From Burkholderia pyrrocinia (GTDB lineage Bacteria; Pseudomonadota; Gammaproteobacteria; Burkholderiales; Burkholderiaceae): a stretch of DNA of 64,000 bases. Shown here one piece after another: positions 48,633 through 57,836 of the stretch. The position numbers and the translations under genes were made by a program. The notes under the pieces were generated by a model, which was not told the origin of the DNA, did no database searches, and worked only from the letters and a program-made list of their open reading frames with translations. The stretch spans positions 1 to 64,000 of the forward strand of contig NZ_CP024904.1 of the NCBI RefSeq assembly GCF_003330765.1. Reading direction: 5' to 3'. The first letter of the stretch is position 1. Each line of letters starts with the position of its first letter.

Positions 48633-48659
48633 TCAAGTTAACGAGACGCAGGCCGTTAA
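48633..48659 (+). promoter_or_regulatory. sigma-28 (FliA) promoter of the second chemoreceptor gene
   Basis: TCAAGTTA at 48633-48640 and GCCGTTAA at 48652-48659, exactly 11 bases apart, match the consensus TAAAGTTT-N11-GCCGATAA. The chemoreceptor ATG is 34 bases downstream. This links the gene to the flagellar regulon. Confidence 0.72.
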
Positions 48660-48692
48660 CCCATACAGTAAAACTTCAAGAACCGATTCATC

Positions 48693-50252
48693 ATGCGCGA
48701 TCTGAAGGTAAAGAACAGTTTGCTCGCCGTGCTGGCCGCTTTTGCAGCGATGATCGTGGTCGGTGGCATCGTCGGGATCGCGGCACTCGGAAACGCGAAC
48801 ACGAACGCGAAGCGCCTGCATGAAATCGCCGCCCAGACGTTGCTCGTCAACGACGCCTACAAGGACAGCACCCGTACCCGCTCGGCACTCGTGCGCGCCT
48901 ATGCGGCGCTGAAGGAGCACAACGACCCGGCGCAGCGCGATTCGGCACTGCAAAGCGCGCAGCGGACGTTCGATTTGTCCGCGAAGGAAACGCAGGCGTT
49001 TCAGAGCGCTTCATCAGCCGCCGGCATCGACACCGACCTGAAGCGGGCACTGGTCGAATCGTCAACGCATCTCGCGACCGTCCTCGCACGCGCGACCGAC
49101 GCGCTGCGCAACGGCGATACCGCTGCGTACGCAACGATCAACGACAAGGAGATCACCACGGCCGGCCAGGTCTACTCGGCGAACGTCGAGAAATTCCAGC
49201 GCCTCGCGAACCGGCTGTCGGAAGAAACGATCGATGACGACAACGCCGCCTACACGCGCATCATCGCGATGGTCGGCATCGGCGTGACGCTTGCGCTCGC
49301 GCTGATCGTCGCGACGCACTTCGCGTTGCGCCGGATCGTGTCGCGGCCGCTCGCGAACGCAGCCGCGCTGCTCGACCGCATCGCATCGAACGACCTGACC
49401 GTGACCGTACCGGACGCAGGCCGCAATGAAATCGGCCAATTGTTCGCGGCGATGAAGCGGATGCAGGGCGGTCTCGTCGCCACCGTCGCCGGCGTGCGCG
49501 ACAGCAGCGACGCGATCCACACGGCCGCACGCGAGATCGCTGCGGGCAACCTCGATCTGTCGAGCCGCACCGAGCAGCAGTCCGCGTCGCTCGAAGAAAC
49601 GGCTGCGAGCATGGAGCAACTGACGTCGACGGTTCGCCAGAGTGCGGACCATGCCCAGCAGGCAAGCACGCTTGCCGCGAGCGCGGCGGACCTCGCGCAG
49701 CACGGTGGCGAACTGGTCGGCCGTGCGGTCGACATGATGGGCGTGATCAATGCGAGCTCGAAGAAGATCGCGGAGATCACCGGGATGATCGACGGGATCG
49801 CATTCCAGACCAATATCCTCGCGCTGAATGCGGCGGTCGAATCGGCACGCGCGGGCGAACACGGGCGCGGCTTTGCAGTCGTTGCGGGTGAGGTGCGCAC
49901 GCTCGCGCAGCGCAGCGCGAGTGCCGCGCGGGAGATCGGCCAGCTGATCGGCACGTCGATCGACGACGTCCGCAGCGGCAACGAACTTGTCGCGCAGGCG
50001 GGCCATGCAATGGACGAGATCGTGTCGTCGGTGCGACGCGTGGCGACGATCATGACCGACATCACGACGGCGACGGTCGAACAGAGTGCCGGCATCGACC
50101 AGGTCGGCCAGGCGGTCAGCCAGATGGATCAGATGACGCAGCAGAACGCTGCGCTCGTCGAACAGGCGAGTGCTGCTGCGACCGCGCTCGAGCATCAGGC
50201 CAGCTCGATGCAGGCCGCGATGTCGGTCTTTCGTATCGCGCACGTGGGCTGA
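48693..50252 (+). CDS. methyl-accepting chemotaxis protein
   Basis: A 519-residue chemoreceptor. TM1 (LLAVLAAFAAMIVVGGIVGIAAL), a periplasmic four-helix-type ligand domain up to about residue 185, TM2, HAMP (RRIVSRPLANAAALLDRIASNDLTV), and the signalling tip [34 protein letters not shown]. It lies directly after the pectin module, so attraction to uronates is possible but unproven. It is driven by a sigma-28 promoter. Confidence 0.93.
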   Translation: MRDLKVKNSLLAVLAAFAAMIVVGGIVGIAALGNANTNAKRLHEIAAQTLLVNDAYKDSTRTRSALVRAYAALKEHNDPAQRDSALQSAQRTFDLSAKETQAFQSASSAAGIDTDLKRALVESSTHLATVLARATDALRNGDTAAYATINDKEITTAGQVYSANVEKFQRLANRLSEETIDDDNAAYTRIIAMVGIGVTLALALIVATHFALRRIVSRPLANAAALLDRIASNDLTVTVPDAGRNEIGQLFAAMKRMQGGLVATVAGVRDSSDAIHTAAREIAAGNLDLSSRTEQQSASLEETAASMEQLTSTVRQSADHAQQASTLAASAADLAQHGGELVGRAVDMMGVINASSKKIAEITGMIDGIAFQTNILALNAAVESARAGEHGRGFAVVAGEVRTLAQRSASAAREIGQLIGTSIDDVRSGNELVAQAGHAMDEIVSSVRRVATIMTDITTATVEQSAGIDQVGQAVSQMDQMTQQNAALVEQASAAATALEHQASSMQAAMSVFRIAHVG

Positions 50253-50255
50253 CCC

Positions 50256-50283
50256 GGTTCCGGAATCGGCATTGCCCGGAACC
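50256..50283 (+). terminator. hairpin after the chemoreceptor gene
   Basis: Arms GGTTCCGG and CCGGAACC with a 12-base loop, four bases after the stop. Confidence 0.4.
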
Positions 50284-50513
50284 TCCGCGACAAGGCCGAC
50301 GCCTGAGCGGCAAAACGGTATCGCGGGTGGGTGGGCGGGCGCCGGATCGGCGGAGGCATCACGCCGCTGTTCCGGGTGGGCGTTCGGGCGCCTCGTCATA
50401 CGCGCGCCTGCAACCTGTGCGATGATTCGCCGCTTCGCGTTCGTCACAGAACGCCACTGACTGCGGCGCCCGCTTCCGGGCCGCTGCCAATCGTGCCGAC
50501 ACCCGGAGACGAC

Positions 50514-51338
50514 ATGCCCGCACACATCGTTCATGGCAGTACCCTGCATTACCAGGATCAAGGCACCGGCTTTCCAGTGCTGCTCGGGCACAGCTATCTG
50601 TGGGACGCGGCGATGTGGGCGCCTCAGATCGACGCGCTGTCGCGCCGGTATCGCGTGATCGTGCCGGACCTGTGGGGGCACGGCGCATCGGGCGCACTGC
50701 CCGAAGGCACGCAGACGCTCGACGATCTCGCCGCGCATGCGAGTGCGCTGCTCGATGCGCTGGAGATCGAACAGTGCGCGGTCGTCGGGCTCAGCGTCGG
50801 CGGCATGTGGGGCGCGCGGCTTGCGTTGCGCGAACCGCAGCGCGTGCGTTCGCTCGTGCTGATGGATGCGTCGCTGGAGGCCGAACCCGACGCGACGCGG
50901 ATGCGCTACTTCGGGATGCTCGATGCGATCGCCGCCGCGGGCCGCATTGCGCCGCCGCTGCTCGATGCGATCGTGCCGCTGTTCTTCCGGCCGGACGTCA
51001 ATCTGGCGGACCCGGTGCCGACCGCGTTTCGCGATGCGCTGGCGAGCCTGCCGGCCGACCGGCTGCGGCAATCGATCGTCCCGCTGGGCCGGTTGATCTT
51101 CGGCCGGCCCGACACGCTGTCGGCGCTGGCCGGGCTGGACGCCGAACGCACGCTGCTGATGTGCGGCGCGGGCGACATGGCGCGTCCGCCGTCGGAAACC
51201 GTGAAGATGGCGAGCGTGATCGGGTGCCCGCATGCGCTGGTGCCGGACGCCGGCCACATCTCGAACCTGGAAAATCCCGCGTTCGTCACGCGTGCGCTGC
51301 TCGACTGGTTCGACGGGCAACGGCTGTCGGCAGGCTGA
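50514..51338 (+). CDS. alpha/beta hydrolase
   Basis: A 274-residue alpha/beta-hydrolase fold protein. The oxyanion region is VLLGHSYLWDAAMW, the nucleophile elbow GLSVGGMWG holds the Ser, and the catalytic His lies in PDAGHISNLENP. It resembles 3-oxoadipate enol-lactonase and haloperoxidase-like members, but the substrate is unknown. GGAGACGAC precedes ATG 50514. It stands alone and converges on the MHS transporter gene. Confidence 0.88.
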   Translation: MPAHIVHGSTLHYQDQGTGFPVLLGHSYLWDAAMWAPQIDALSRRYRVIVPDLWGHGASGALPEGTQTLDDLAAHASALLDALEIEQCAVVGLSVGGMWGARLALREPQRVRSLVLMDASLEAEPDATRMRYFGMLDAIAAAGRIAPPLLDAIVPLFFRPDVNLADPVPTAFRDALASLPADRLRQSIVPLGRLIFGRPDTLSALAGLDAERTLLMCGAGDMARPPSETVKMASVIGCPHALVPDAGHISNLENPAFVTRALLDWFDGQRLSAG

Positions 51339-51349
51339 CGCACGCGCGG

Positions 51350-51379
51350 GCGACGCCGGCGCATGCCGCGCGGCGTCGC
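51350..51379. terminator. bidirectional hairpin between convergent hydrolase and MHS genes
   Basis: Arms GCGACGCCG and CGGCGTCGC with a 12-base loop, placed between the two stop codons. Confidence 0.5.
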
Positions 51380-51395
51380 GTCACGCCAACCTGCG

Positions 51396-52865
51396 TCACG
51401 CGCGCTCGCGGACCGGCGTGAACTTCCTGTCCTGCACCCGGGCTTCGTCGATGCCGCCGCGAACGAGGCTCAGCGCTTCCGCGCGGCTCGACACGCACGG
51501 GCCTGAACCCGGCAGCGGCTGGCGCGCGGTCTCGCGCAGCGCGAGCACCGACACGATGCCGATGAACGACGCGCCCATCAGGTAGTACGCGGGCATCATC
51601 AGGTCGCCGGTGCGATCGACCAGCCACGCGGTGACGAGCGGCGTCGTGCCGCCGAACAGCGACACCGACACGTTGAAGCCGATCGCGAGCGCGCCGTAGC
51701 GGATCCGCGTGGGAAACAGCGCCGGCAGCGCCGACGGCATCACGCCCGTGAACGTCGACAGCAACGTGCCGTAGATCAGCATCCCGCCGAACACGGGCAG
51801 CATGCCGCCGGTGCGAATCAGCATCAGCGCCGGCACCGACAGCACGAGCAGGCCCACGCAGCCGGCCATCATCACCGGCTTGCGGCCGATCTTGTCCGAC
51901 AGGTGCCCGGCGTACAGCGTCATCGGCATCATCAGCACCATCACGAGCAGCACCAGGAACAGGCCGTGCGATTCCTGGAAGTGCAGCGTCGCCGACAGAT
52001 AGCTCGGCAGGTACGACAGCGCCATGTAGTCGGTCACGTTGAAGATCAGCACGAGGCCGACGCAGAGCAGCAGCGGCTTCCACTGTTCGACGAGCAACTG
52101 CGCGAAGCTTTGCTTAGGCCGCGCGCGTTCGTCCGCTTCGCGTGCTTCGGCCTCCTTCTTGAACGCCGGCGTTTCCTCGAGCTTGAGCCGGACGTAGAGG
52201 CCCGCGAGGCCGAGCGGGCCGGCGACGAAGAACGGCACGCGCCAGCCCCATGACAGCAACGCTTCCTGCGACAGCGTCGCGGTGAGCAGCGCGACCGTCG
52301 CCGCGCCGAGCGTATAGCCGATCAGCGTGCCGAATTCGAGGAAGCTGCCCATGAAGCCGCGGCGCTTGTCGGTCGAGAATTCGGCGATGAAGGTGGCCGC
52401 GCCGCCGTATTCGCCGCCGGTCGAGAAACCCTGCACGAGACGCGCGACGAGCAGCAGCACGGGCGCCATGATGCCGATCGACGTGTAGCTGGGGATCAGG
52501 CCGATCGCGAACGTGCCGGCGGCCATCATGATCATCGTGGCGGCGAGCACGCGCTGGCGGCCGATGCGGTCGCCGAGCGGGCCGAACACCATGCCGCCGA
52601 GCGGGCGCACGAGGAACGCGGCCGCGAACGTGCCGAAGGTCGCGAGCAGCTGCGCGGACGGGCTGCTGGACGGGAAGAACACCTTGCCGAGCGTGACGGC
52701 GATGTAGCTGTACACACCGAAGTCGAACCATTCCATCGCATTGCCGAACGCCATCGCGCCGACCGCGCGCTTGACGACGGCAGGGTCGACGATCGTGATG
52801 TCATCCAGCTTGACGGACTTGCGCGAAGACCGGGCTTTCGCGGGGTGCGCTTGCGATGAACTCAA
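51396..52865 (-). CDS. MHS-family MFS transporter (proline/betaine or dicarboxylate type)
   Basis: A 489-residue protein with 12 membrane segments of the metabolite:H+ symporter family. Conserved parts are GNAMEWFDFGVYSYIAVTLG, RPLGGMVFGPLGDRIGRQRVL and GFSTGGEYGGAATFIAEFS. Family members take up proline, glycine betaine, citrate or 2-oxoglutarate. The start is TTG at 52865, with AGGAGA six bases before, because the frame upstream lacks homology. It stands alone. The substrate cannot be fixed from sequence. Confidence 0.9.
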   Translation of the reverse strand: MSSSQAHPAKARSSRKSVKLDDITIVDPAVVKRAVGAMAFGNAMEWFDFGVYSYIAVTLGKVFFPSSSPSAQLLATFGTFAAAFLVRPLGGMVFGPLGDRIGRQRVLAATMIMMAAGTFAIGLIPSYTSIGIMAPVLLLVARLVQGFSTGGEYGGAATFIAEFSTDKRRGFMGSFLEFGTLIGYTLGAATVALLTATLSQEALLSWGWRVPFFVAGPLGLAGLYVRLKLEETPAFKKEAEAREADERARPKQSFAQLLVEQWKPLLLCVGLVLIFNVTDYMALSYLPSYLSATLHFQESHGLFLVLLVMVLMMPMTLYAGHLSDKIGRKPVMMAGCVGLLVLSVPALMLIRTGGMLPVFGGMLIYGTLLSTFTGVMPSALPALFPTRIRYGALAIGFNVSVSLFGGTTPLVTAWLVDRTGDLMMPAYYLMGASFIGIVSVLALRETARQPLPGSGPCVSSRAEALSLVRGGIDEARVQDRKFTPVRERA

Positions 52866-53193
52866 TGAACTCTCCTGGAAGGGCCCTGGCGACCGGCCGG
52901 ACGGTCGGCGCGGCGGGAGGGCGCGGGCCGTCGGGGGCGAAGGTGGTGTCTCGGGATCGCCTCGGTGTCGGTGAAGCGGCGTGCAGCGGGCTACACCGGG
53001 CAAGCGTGTTGTGTGAAGCAGTGTAGAGAAACACGGGGAGGGCGGACTATCGGTCATGCGCCTGGAAACCGGTTGTAAACGACACGCCGGGCGGTCCGTA
53101 TCGGAGCGTCGGCGGTCTATACCGGAGCGGAGCTTGATCGCCGCATGCGTTGCTGTACGTGAAAACGAGACAGGGTCACTGGTTTATTTGTTT

Positions 53194-54546
53194 CTAAAGC
53201 CGAATAGCAAACGCGGTCCCCACCGCCAGGCGGCTGACCGTCAATCGCCATTCGTGCGCAACGGCAATTTCCTTGCAGATGGCCAGTCCGAGGCCGGCGC
53301 CGTCGTGCCGGGCATCCGGCGCGCGCCAGAACCGATTGAACAGGAATGGGAGATGCTCCTGCTTGATGCCGGGCCCTTCATCCACCACCTGGATCGAGAC
53401 TTCGTCGATAACGATCGACACGACGCTATTGGGTAACGAAACATTGATCGCGTTCTCGACAATGTTCTTGAGCAGGATGAACAACGCGCTCCGGTCCGCC
53501 CAGATTGGCGCAAGCGTAACCGGCGCGTCGATCTGAAGTTTGACCTGAGCACGGTCGGCCTTGCGCGCCAGATACGCAACGACATCCTGCGCGATATCCA
53601 CGCTGCTGACTTCGCCGAAGCTGAAGTTCTGTGCTTCGCTGACTTCGGCCAGATGCAGCAACTGGCGAGCCTGGCGCGCCATCAGGTCGATCTCGCGAAA
53701 CAGCAGGTCCTTGTTTTCGATCTCGGGCTGCAGTTCGATCTGGCCTCGGATCAGCGTAAGCGGGGTCTGCAATTCGTGCGCCGCGGACGCGAGAAACTGC
53801 TGCTGCACGGCAAACCCGTTCTCCAATCGGCTGAGCGCTGCATTGAATGCGTCGATGAGCGGCTTGATCTCGCTCGGAATGCCCCTGGAAGAAAGGCGCG
53901 TCTTGAGATTGCGCGGCGTGATCAGCGCCGCGGCGCTCGACGCCTCTCGAAGCGGCCTGAGCAGCCAATGCACCGCGAAGGTCAGTGTCAGGCCGAATAT
54001 GATCGTCGTGAAGACGATCGTCGTTGTGACCGTGCCCGGAATCTGCTTGACCTTCGCGCCGATCAACGCCTCGATAAAACGCATGCTCGTCGCGGTCTGG
54101 ACATAGAAGACCTGATGGGCCCGCAGAACCGGAAGCGTCACGATGTCGAACGGCTCGCCGCCGATCGTCGCCGACGCGAATTTGCCGATGGCGGAAAGGT
54201 CGCCAGTAATCCAGGGCGCGCTGCCCGGAGCAGCGCTCGACGAGAGCAAGATGTTTCCGCGCTCGTCGAGCACCCGATATTTGACCTCGGTCGGCAGCAC
54301 CTTGAACATCCACGCCGTAGTCTTGGGAAGCGCTACCGAAATCGGGCGGCCGGCATCGTCAAAACGGAGTCCCTCCTCGACGTGCGTAATATCTTCCGTC
54401 AGCTCGTGTCGTCCGAGCGGCTGCTCCGGGAAATGATCGAACAAGTAGACGGCCAGCGCGGCCAGCGCGGTCAGCGTGACCGCGAGCACGATCACGCTCG
54501 TCACCCACAGCCGTGCGGACAAACTTCGAATCCAGCGATTGAGCAT
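53194..54546 (-). CDS. two-component sensor histidine kinase
   Basis: A 450-residue sensor with two membrane segments (LWVTSVIVLAVTLTALAALAVYLF and TTTIVFTTIIFGLTLTFAVHWLL), a periplasmic domain between (about 40-160), HAMP-like linker, DHp with the phosphorylated histidine in SAAHELQTPLTL, and an ATPase domain (NIVENAINV, DEGPGI, GAGLGLAICKE). It is the last gene of the mipA-regulator-kinase operon and lies 49 bases after the receiver fragment. Start 54546 (MLNRWIRS) is an ATG; 54579 is an alternative. The signal is unknown, possibly envelope stress. Confidence 0.9.
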   Translation of the reverse strand: MLNRWIRSLSARLWVTSVIVLAVTLTALAALAVYLFDHFPEQPLGRHELTEDITHVEEGLRFDDAGRPISVALPKTTAWMFKVLPTEVKYRVLDERGNILLSSSAAPGSAPWITGDLSAIGKFASATIGGEPFDIVTLPVLRAHQVFYVQTATSMRFIEALIGAKVKQIPGTVTTTIVFTTIIFGLTLTFAVHWLLRPLREASSAAALITPRNLKTRLSSRGIPSEIKPLIDAFNAALSRLENGFAVQQQFLASAAHELQTPLTLIRGQIELQPEIENKDLLFREIDLMARQARQLLHLAEVSEAQNFSFGEVSSVDIAQDVVAYLARKADRAQVKLQIDAPVTLAPIWADRSALFILLKNIVENAINVSLPNSVVSIVIDEVSIQVVDEGPGIKQEHLPFLFNRFWRAPDARHDGAGLGLAICKEIAVAHEWRLTVSRLAVGTAFAIRL

Positions 54547-54594
54547 GTCAAACCTGCGATGGTTGGCCTCCGGTGCCATGCAAGCGCCGGCGGA

Positions 54595-54825
54595 TTAGCG
54601 ATAGACCTCGCGTTCGTCGATTCTGGTTGCCGCAGGCGGCAGCGCCGCGCTGCGGCAACCAGTCCTGCCGCGGCTTCGATCGCCGACGTCCGGACGAAAC
54701 ACGTATCCGTTTGCGCGGCCGGGCTCGTACAGGACAGCCACATCGAAACCGCTCGACTGCAGGCCGGTGCGCAACGCGTCGCGGCACGCAGCATCGCTGT
54801 CGACCACCAGGATCCGTTGCTTCAT
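54595..54825 (-). pseudogene. truncated receiver-domain fragment between regulator and kinase genes
   Basis: A 76-residue frame. The first 36 residues (MKQRILVVDSDAACRDALRT then GLQSSGFDVAVLYEPG) are the start of a response-regulator receiver domain, with the acidic DSD pair. After that the sequence has no homology and no phosphorylation site or lysine. The ATG overlaps the regulator stop as ATGA. It is either a decayed second regulator or a small protein. Confidence 0.55.
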
Positions 54826-55547
54826 GCGCCCCTCCTCGGTTGCGCAGGCCGCTCGGGCGGATCGTCAGGACCCTGGGCGGTCTGAAGCGCGAAGCCCGCG
54901 CCGCGGATGTTCGCCAGCCGCGTGGTCGCGCCGATTGCCGCCAGCTTCTTGCGCAGCCGGTGCAACGTCACTTCCAGCGCGTTCGGCGTCACCGCGTCGC
55001 CGAGCCCCCAGCCCGCATGTTCGAGCGCCGCATGGCGCACCGTCGCGCCGTCCGCCCTCATCAGGCACAGCATGACCTGCAGCTCGGCAGGCGCAAGCAC
55101 GACCGACTCGGCGCCACAGCACATCATGCGCTGCCGCGGATCCACGGTGATTTCGGCGAACGACACGACCAGCGCAGTCAGCGCCGCCGGCCTGCGCATC
55201 AGCGTGCGCACCCGCGCGACCAGCTCGCTCATGGCGAACGGCTTGGTCACGTAGTCGTCGGCGCCGCTTTCGAGTCCGTCCACGCGGTCATGCAGCGCGT
55301 CGCGGGCGGTCAGCATCAGGCAGGGCGTCATCTGGCCTGCCGCACGCAACGTGCGTAAAAACGCGAGACCGTCGCCGTCCGGCAAGCCGCGATCGACGAT
55401 CAGCACCGCATAGGCGCCGCGGCTCACGCCGTAGCGGGCTTCGGAAATCGTGCGGAAGTGATCGGCCTCGATGCCCGCGGCGGACAGCGCCTGACGAATC
55501 ATGGCGGCCAGACGCTCATGGTCTTCGATCAATGCGACTCGCGACAT
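54822..55547 (-). CDS. OmpR/PhoB-family response regulator
   Basis: A 241-residue regulator. The receiver domain (residues 1-120) has the acidic pocket ED near residue 7, the phosphorylated Asp in LIVDRGLPDGDG, and Lys in YVTKPFAMSEL. The winged helix at about 145-235 (LAPAELQVMLCLM, EHAGWGLGDAVTPNALEVTLHRLRKKLAA, NIRGAGFAL) is of OmpR type. It pairs with the kinase and is 10 bases downstream of mipA. It probably binds the 11-bp-period repeats upstream of mipA. Confidence 0.92.
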   Translation of the reverse strand: MSRVALIEDHERLAAMIRQALSAAGIEADHFRTISEARYGVSRGAYAVLIVDRGLPDGDGLAFLRTLRAAGQMTPCLMLTARDALHDRVDGLESGADDYVTKPFAMSELVARVRTLMRRPAALTALVVSFAEITVDPRQRMMCCGAESVVLAPAELQVMLCLMRADGATVRHAALEHAGWGLGDAVTPNALEVTLHRLRKKLAAIGATTRLANIRGAGFALQTAQGPDDPPERPAQPRRGA

Positions 55548-55557
55548 GATGCTGCGC

Positions 55558-56376
55558 TCAATTGAATTGATAGAGGTAGCCGATCTTCGCTTGCGGAATG
55601 TAGCGCTTGCCGACAAGCGGGCTGTTCGTGATGCCGCTGCCGAGATGCTCGACGCCGACGTCGAGAATGACGCTCTGATGGCGCGTGAACTTGTAGTCGA
55701 CGCGGGTGCCGATCGACACGCCGTAGGTTGACTTGCCAGTATAGTGCGGACGACCGGCCCGGACTTCGGATGAGCGCACGCCGTAATAGTAATCGACGTA
55801 TTTGCTGCTCAGCCATTCGGCACCGACGTGCGGCTCGAACGAAAAGTGGCCGTAGTCGAACGACTTGCCGAAATCGATGCTGGCTTGCTCGCCCTTGTTG
55901 CCGCCTGCGAGAAAGTCGCCGGAGAGCGTGCCGAATGCCGTGCGCCACGCGAGCGCCGGACCGTACCAGAACGCGCCGTTGCGGTCCTGCATGCCGTTCA
56001 GGATCGGCGCGTCGGACTGCTTGTATCCGTCGCCGAGCGCATATTTGCCGCGCAGCGCGACGCTCACGTTGCTCCACGTGCCGATCTTCAGGTCGATCGT
56101 GGTGCCGAGCGCGTGCACCCATTTATCGTCGAAAAAGAGGAGCGGGATCGGCGAGAACTTCGTGCCATAGCCTTTGTACGGCGACGACTCGACGCCCGCG
56201 CCTGCGCCGAGGCCCCAGCGGGTCACGTTGGTGGCGTTGCTCAAGACGGTGAAGCCGGTGCCGTCGGTGTCGGGCGGCTCCGGGCTGGCCTCTTGCGCGC
56301 GCACCGCGCCCGCATGCAGGCATACCGAAGCCACGGCCAGCAGGAGCTGGTGCTTACGACGAAAGGTTTTTTTCAC
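55558..56376 (-). CDS. mipA: MipA/OmpV-family outer-membrane protein
   Basis: A 272-residue protein with a signal peptide (LLLAVASVCLHAGAVRAQ) and the MipA/OmpV beta-barrel pattern ending in YLYQFN: WGLGAGAGVESSPYKGYGTKFSPIPLLFFDDKWVHALGTTID near the start and TYGVSIGTRVDYKFTRHQ near the end. Members act as outer-membrane barrels, some as scaffolds for lytic transglycosylases. The start is GTG, with no strong ribosome binding site seen. It is the first gene of the two-component operon, which suggests an envelope response. Confidence 0.88.
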   Translation of the reverse strand: MKKTFRRKHQLLLAVASVCLHAGAVRAQEASPEPPDTDGTGFTVLSNATNVTRWGLGAGAGVESSPYKGYGTKFSPIPLLFFDDKWVHALGTTIDLKIGTWSNVSVALRGKYALGDGYKQSDAPILNGMQDRNGAFWYGPALAWRTAFGTLSGDFLAGGNKGEQASIDFGKSFDYGHFSFEPHVGAEWLSSKYVDYYYGVRSSEVRAGRPHYTGKSTYGVSIGTRVDYKFTRHQSVILDVGVEHLGSGITNSPLVGKRYIPQAKIGYLYQFN

Positions 56377-56428
56377 GGTCGATCCTGGAGTCGGAGAGTG
56401 GAACGGGATCGACTTTAGGACTGGCAGA

Positions 56429-56447
56429 CTTACTCGTTACTTACTCG
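56429..56447 (-). promoter_or_regulatory. response-regulator box upstream of mipA (CGAGTAAG twice, 11-bp period)
   Basis: The 8-mer CTTACTCG is repeated at 56429-56436 and 56440-56447; on the gene strand it reads CGAGTAAG. The 11-bp period equals one helical turn, as in PhoB/PmrA-type boxes. It lies 53-71 bases before the mipA start. Confidence 0.55.
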
Positions 56448-56524
56448 CGCGGATGGCTTGCCTGACACTGATCATCCACGCACGGATCGCAGAGGGTTCG
56501 CTTGATCCGCAACGGATATCGCGC

Positions 56525-56541
56525 GGTAAGTGAATGGTAAG
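56525..56541 (+). promoter_or_regulatory. second GTAAG box upstream of mipA, opposite orientation
   Basis: GGTAAG at 56525-56530 and 56536-56541, again an 11-bp period but on the plus strand. It shares GTAAG-N6-GTAAG with the proximal box and is about 95 bp further from mipA. Confidence 0.45.
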
Positions 56542-56709
56542 CCCGCACACTTCATCATCGAACCGACCGGTTGAACGGCTCGCACATGTCGTCGCGGGTG
56601 CGGGCAGAGAATGCCCAAGTGCGACGAAAGCGTATGGCTTTGAACAGGAATTGTTGTGCTTTTCACGCAATTTCTGGCGGCTTGTATCGAAAAGCACGGA
56701 TACCCCTTC

Positions 56710-57453
56710 TCACGCCCCCAGTGGCCGTTCGTCGTCCGCGCGTTCGATGGGAGGCGCACGCCAAATGACCAACAGCATCGTGAGTGCGACACCCGTGATT
56801 GCGGCGCTGACGACGAGAGACAGAAAAAACGCGGACATATCGCCGACGTTGGTGCCCCACCATCTGACGGCGACGACCACGGCCCAGTAACTTGCTGCGC
56901 CGACCCAGGCCATCCGCGACTTCACACTCAGGATCACGAGGAGTGCGACGGTGGCGATTGATGCGGAAAGGGGAACTCCAATCTGGACCGACGAGAACGA
57001 ATGGCCAATGCCGTCCGCCATCACAGTGCCGAGCGATCCCGCAGTCAGCATCGTGAACCAGTAGAGGCTCCCCGTCGGCGGCAGCCCGGTGGTTATCGGC
57101 TTCCGCCGCAACACCTGGGGCAGTGCGATCAGGCCGATCAGAATTATCGCCAACGCGACGGAAACTTCGACGTAGGTGAAGTGCGCGTGACCTATCGAGT
57201 AATCGGCAATGTTGGTCGCAGCGGCTCGTACGATGAGGATTGCCACCCAGTAAAACACCTCGCTTCCACGCGTGGTCGCCCGCTCGGCGAGGGTGACGAC
57301 CGCGAACATGATCGCGAGCATTGTGAGGCTCGCGCCCGGACTCATCTTGAGGATGTCGGAAACGATGTCGCCCTGGTTTGCTCCGCACATGCTCGCGATG
57401 GCGATCGCGGCCCAGTATCGAGGCCCGACGTTCGGAGTGATCTTGAATCGCAT
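56710..57453 (-). CDS. COG4705-type membrane protein
   Basis: A 247-residue integral membrane protein with about eight segments, e.g. YWAAIAIASMCGANQGDIVSDIL, FYWVAILIVRAAATNIADY, VSVALAIILIGLIALP. The repeats and the short acidic loops match COG4705, proteins of unknown function. Start 57453 (MRFKITPNVGP) is favoured; an ATG at 57525 would add 24 residues without similarity. It runs in the same direction as mipA but is 333 bases upstream, so it is likely independent. Confidence 0.78.
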   Translation of the reverse strand: MRFKITPNVGPRYWAAIAIASMCGANQGDIVSDILKMSPGASLTMLAIMFAVVTLAERATTRGSEVFYWVAILIVRAAATNIADYSIGHAHFTYVEVSVALAIILIGLIALPQVLRRKPITTGLPPTGSLYWFTMLTAGSLGTVMADGIGHSFSSVQIGVPLSASIATVALLVILSVKSRMAWVGAASYWAVVVAVRWWGTNVGDMSAFFLSLVVSAAITGVALTMLLVIWRAPPIERADDERPLGA

Positions 57454-57804
57454 GTCGATCTTCTGATAGTCGTTCAAAGGGAAATGGAGAATGTCGGCGG
57501 ACGAGACTCGGAAAGCCCGGGACATCGATCGATCCCATCATCTATCAATACGGCTTACTCGACACTTACGGCAGTCGCAATAGCTTCGTTAAGCGACATG
57601 GGGCCGCTTCGGAATCCGGAAAACAAAGGTTCGACCAGGCGTTTGAGGCACGCAAAATTTAGCGCACGGTCAACTCGAACGAAAAACTGAAATTCCCCTT
57701 ATAGCTCAATCGTATAAGGCCATTTTGGCGAAAATTTCACGAATCCCGGCCGACCCTCGATCCGGCTTCCGTAAATGTCGTTCGGAATGCGAATAAAGAA
57801 ATGA
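57454..57804. other. intergenic stretch between COG4705 and porin genes
   Basis: No gene was seen in the 350 bases up to the porin terminator. It contains the COG4705 promoter and at its right end a T-rich tail of the porin terminator. Confidence 0.5.
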
Positions 57805-57827
57805 GGCGGCCCGTCGGAAAGGCCGCC
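57791..57827 (-). terminator. intrinsic terminator of the porin gene
   Basis: On the minus strand, arms GGCGGCC and GGCCGCC with a 9-base loop are followed by TCATTTCTTTATTC, a T-rich tail. It lies 10 bases after the stop. Confidence 0.75.
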
Positions 57828-57836
57828 GCTTGCGCA

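Larger units (their letters stand above)
56377..56709. promoter_or_regulatory. mipA upstream region
   Basis: A 333-base gap with no gene. It holds the direct repeats entered separately. Confidence 0.5.

Noticed and set aside
48637..48660. Inverted repeat GTTAACG...CGTTAAC read first as an operator
   Set aside because: The bases are better explained as the -35 and -10 elements of a sigma-28 promoter with an exact N11 spacer.
49062..51320. 752-residue minus-strand open frame across a chemoreceptor and hydrolase
   Set aside because: It is the antisense of two well-supported genes and lacks any family pattern.
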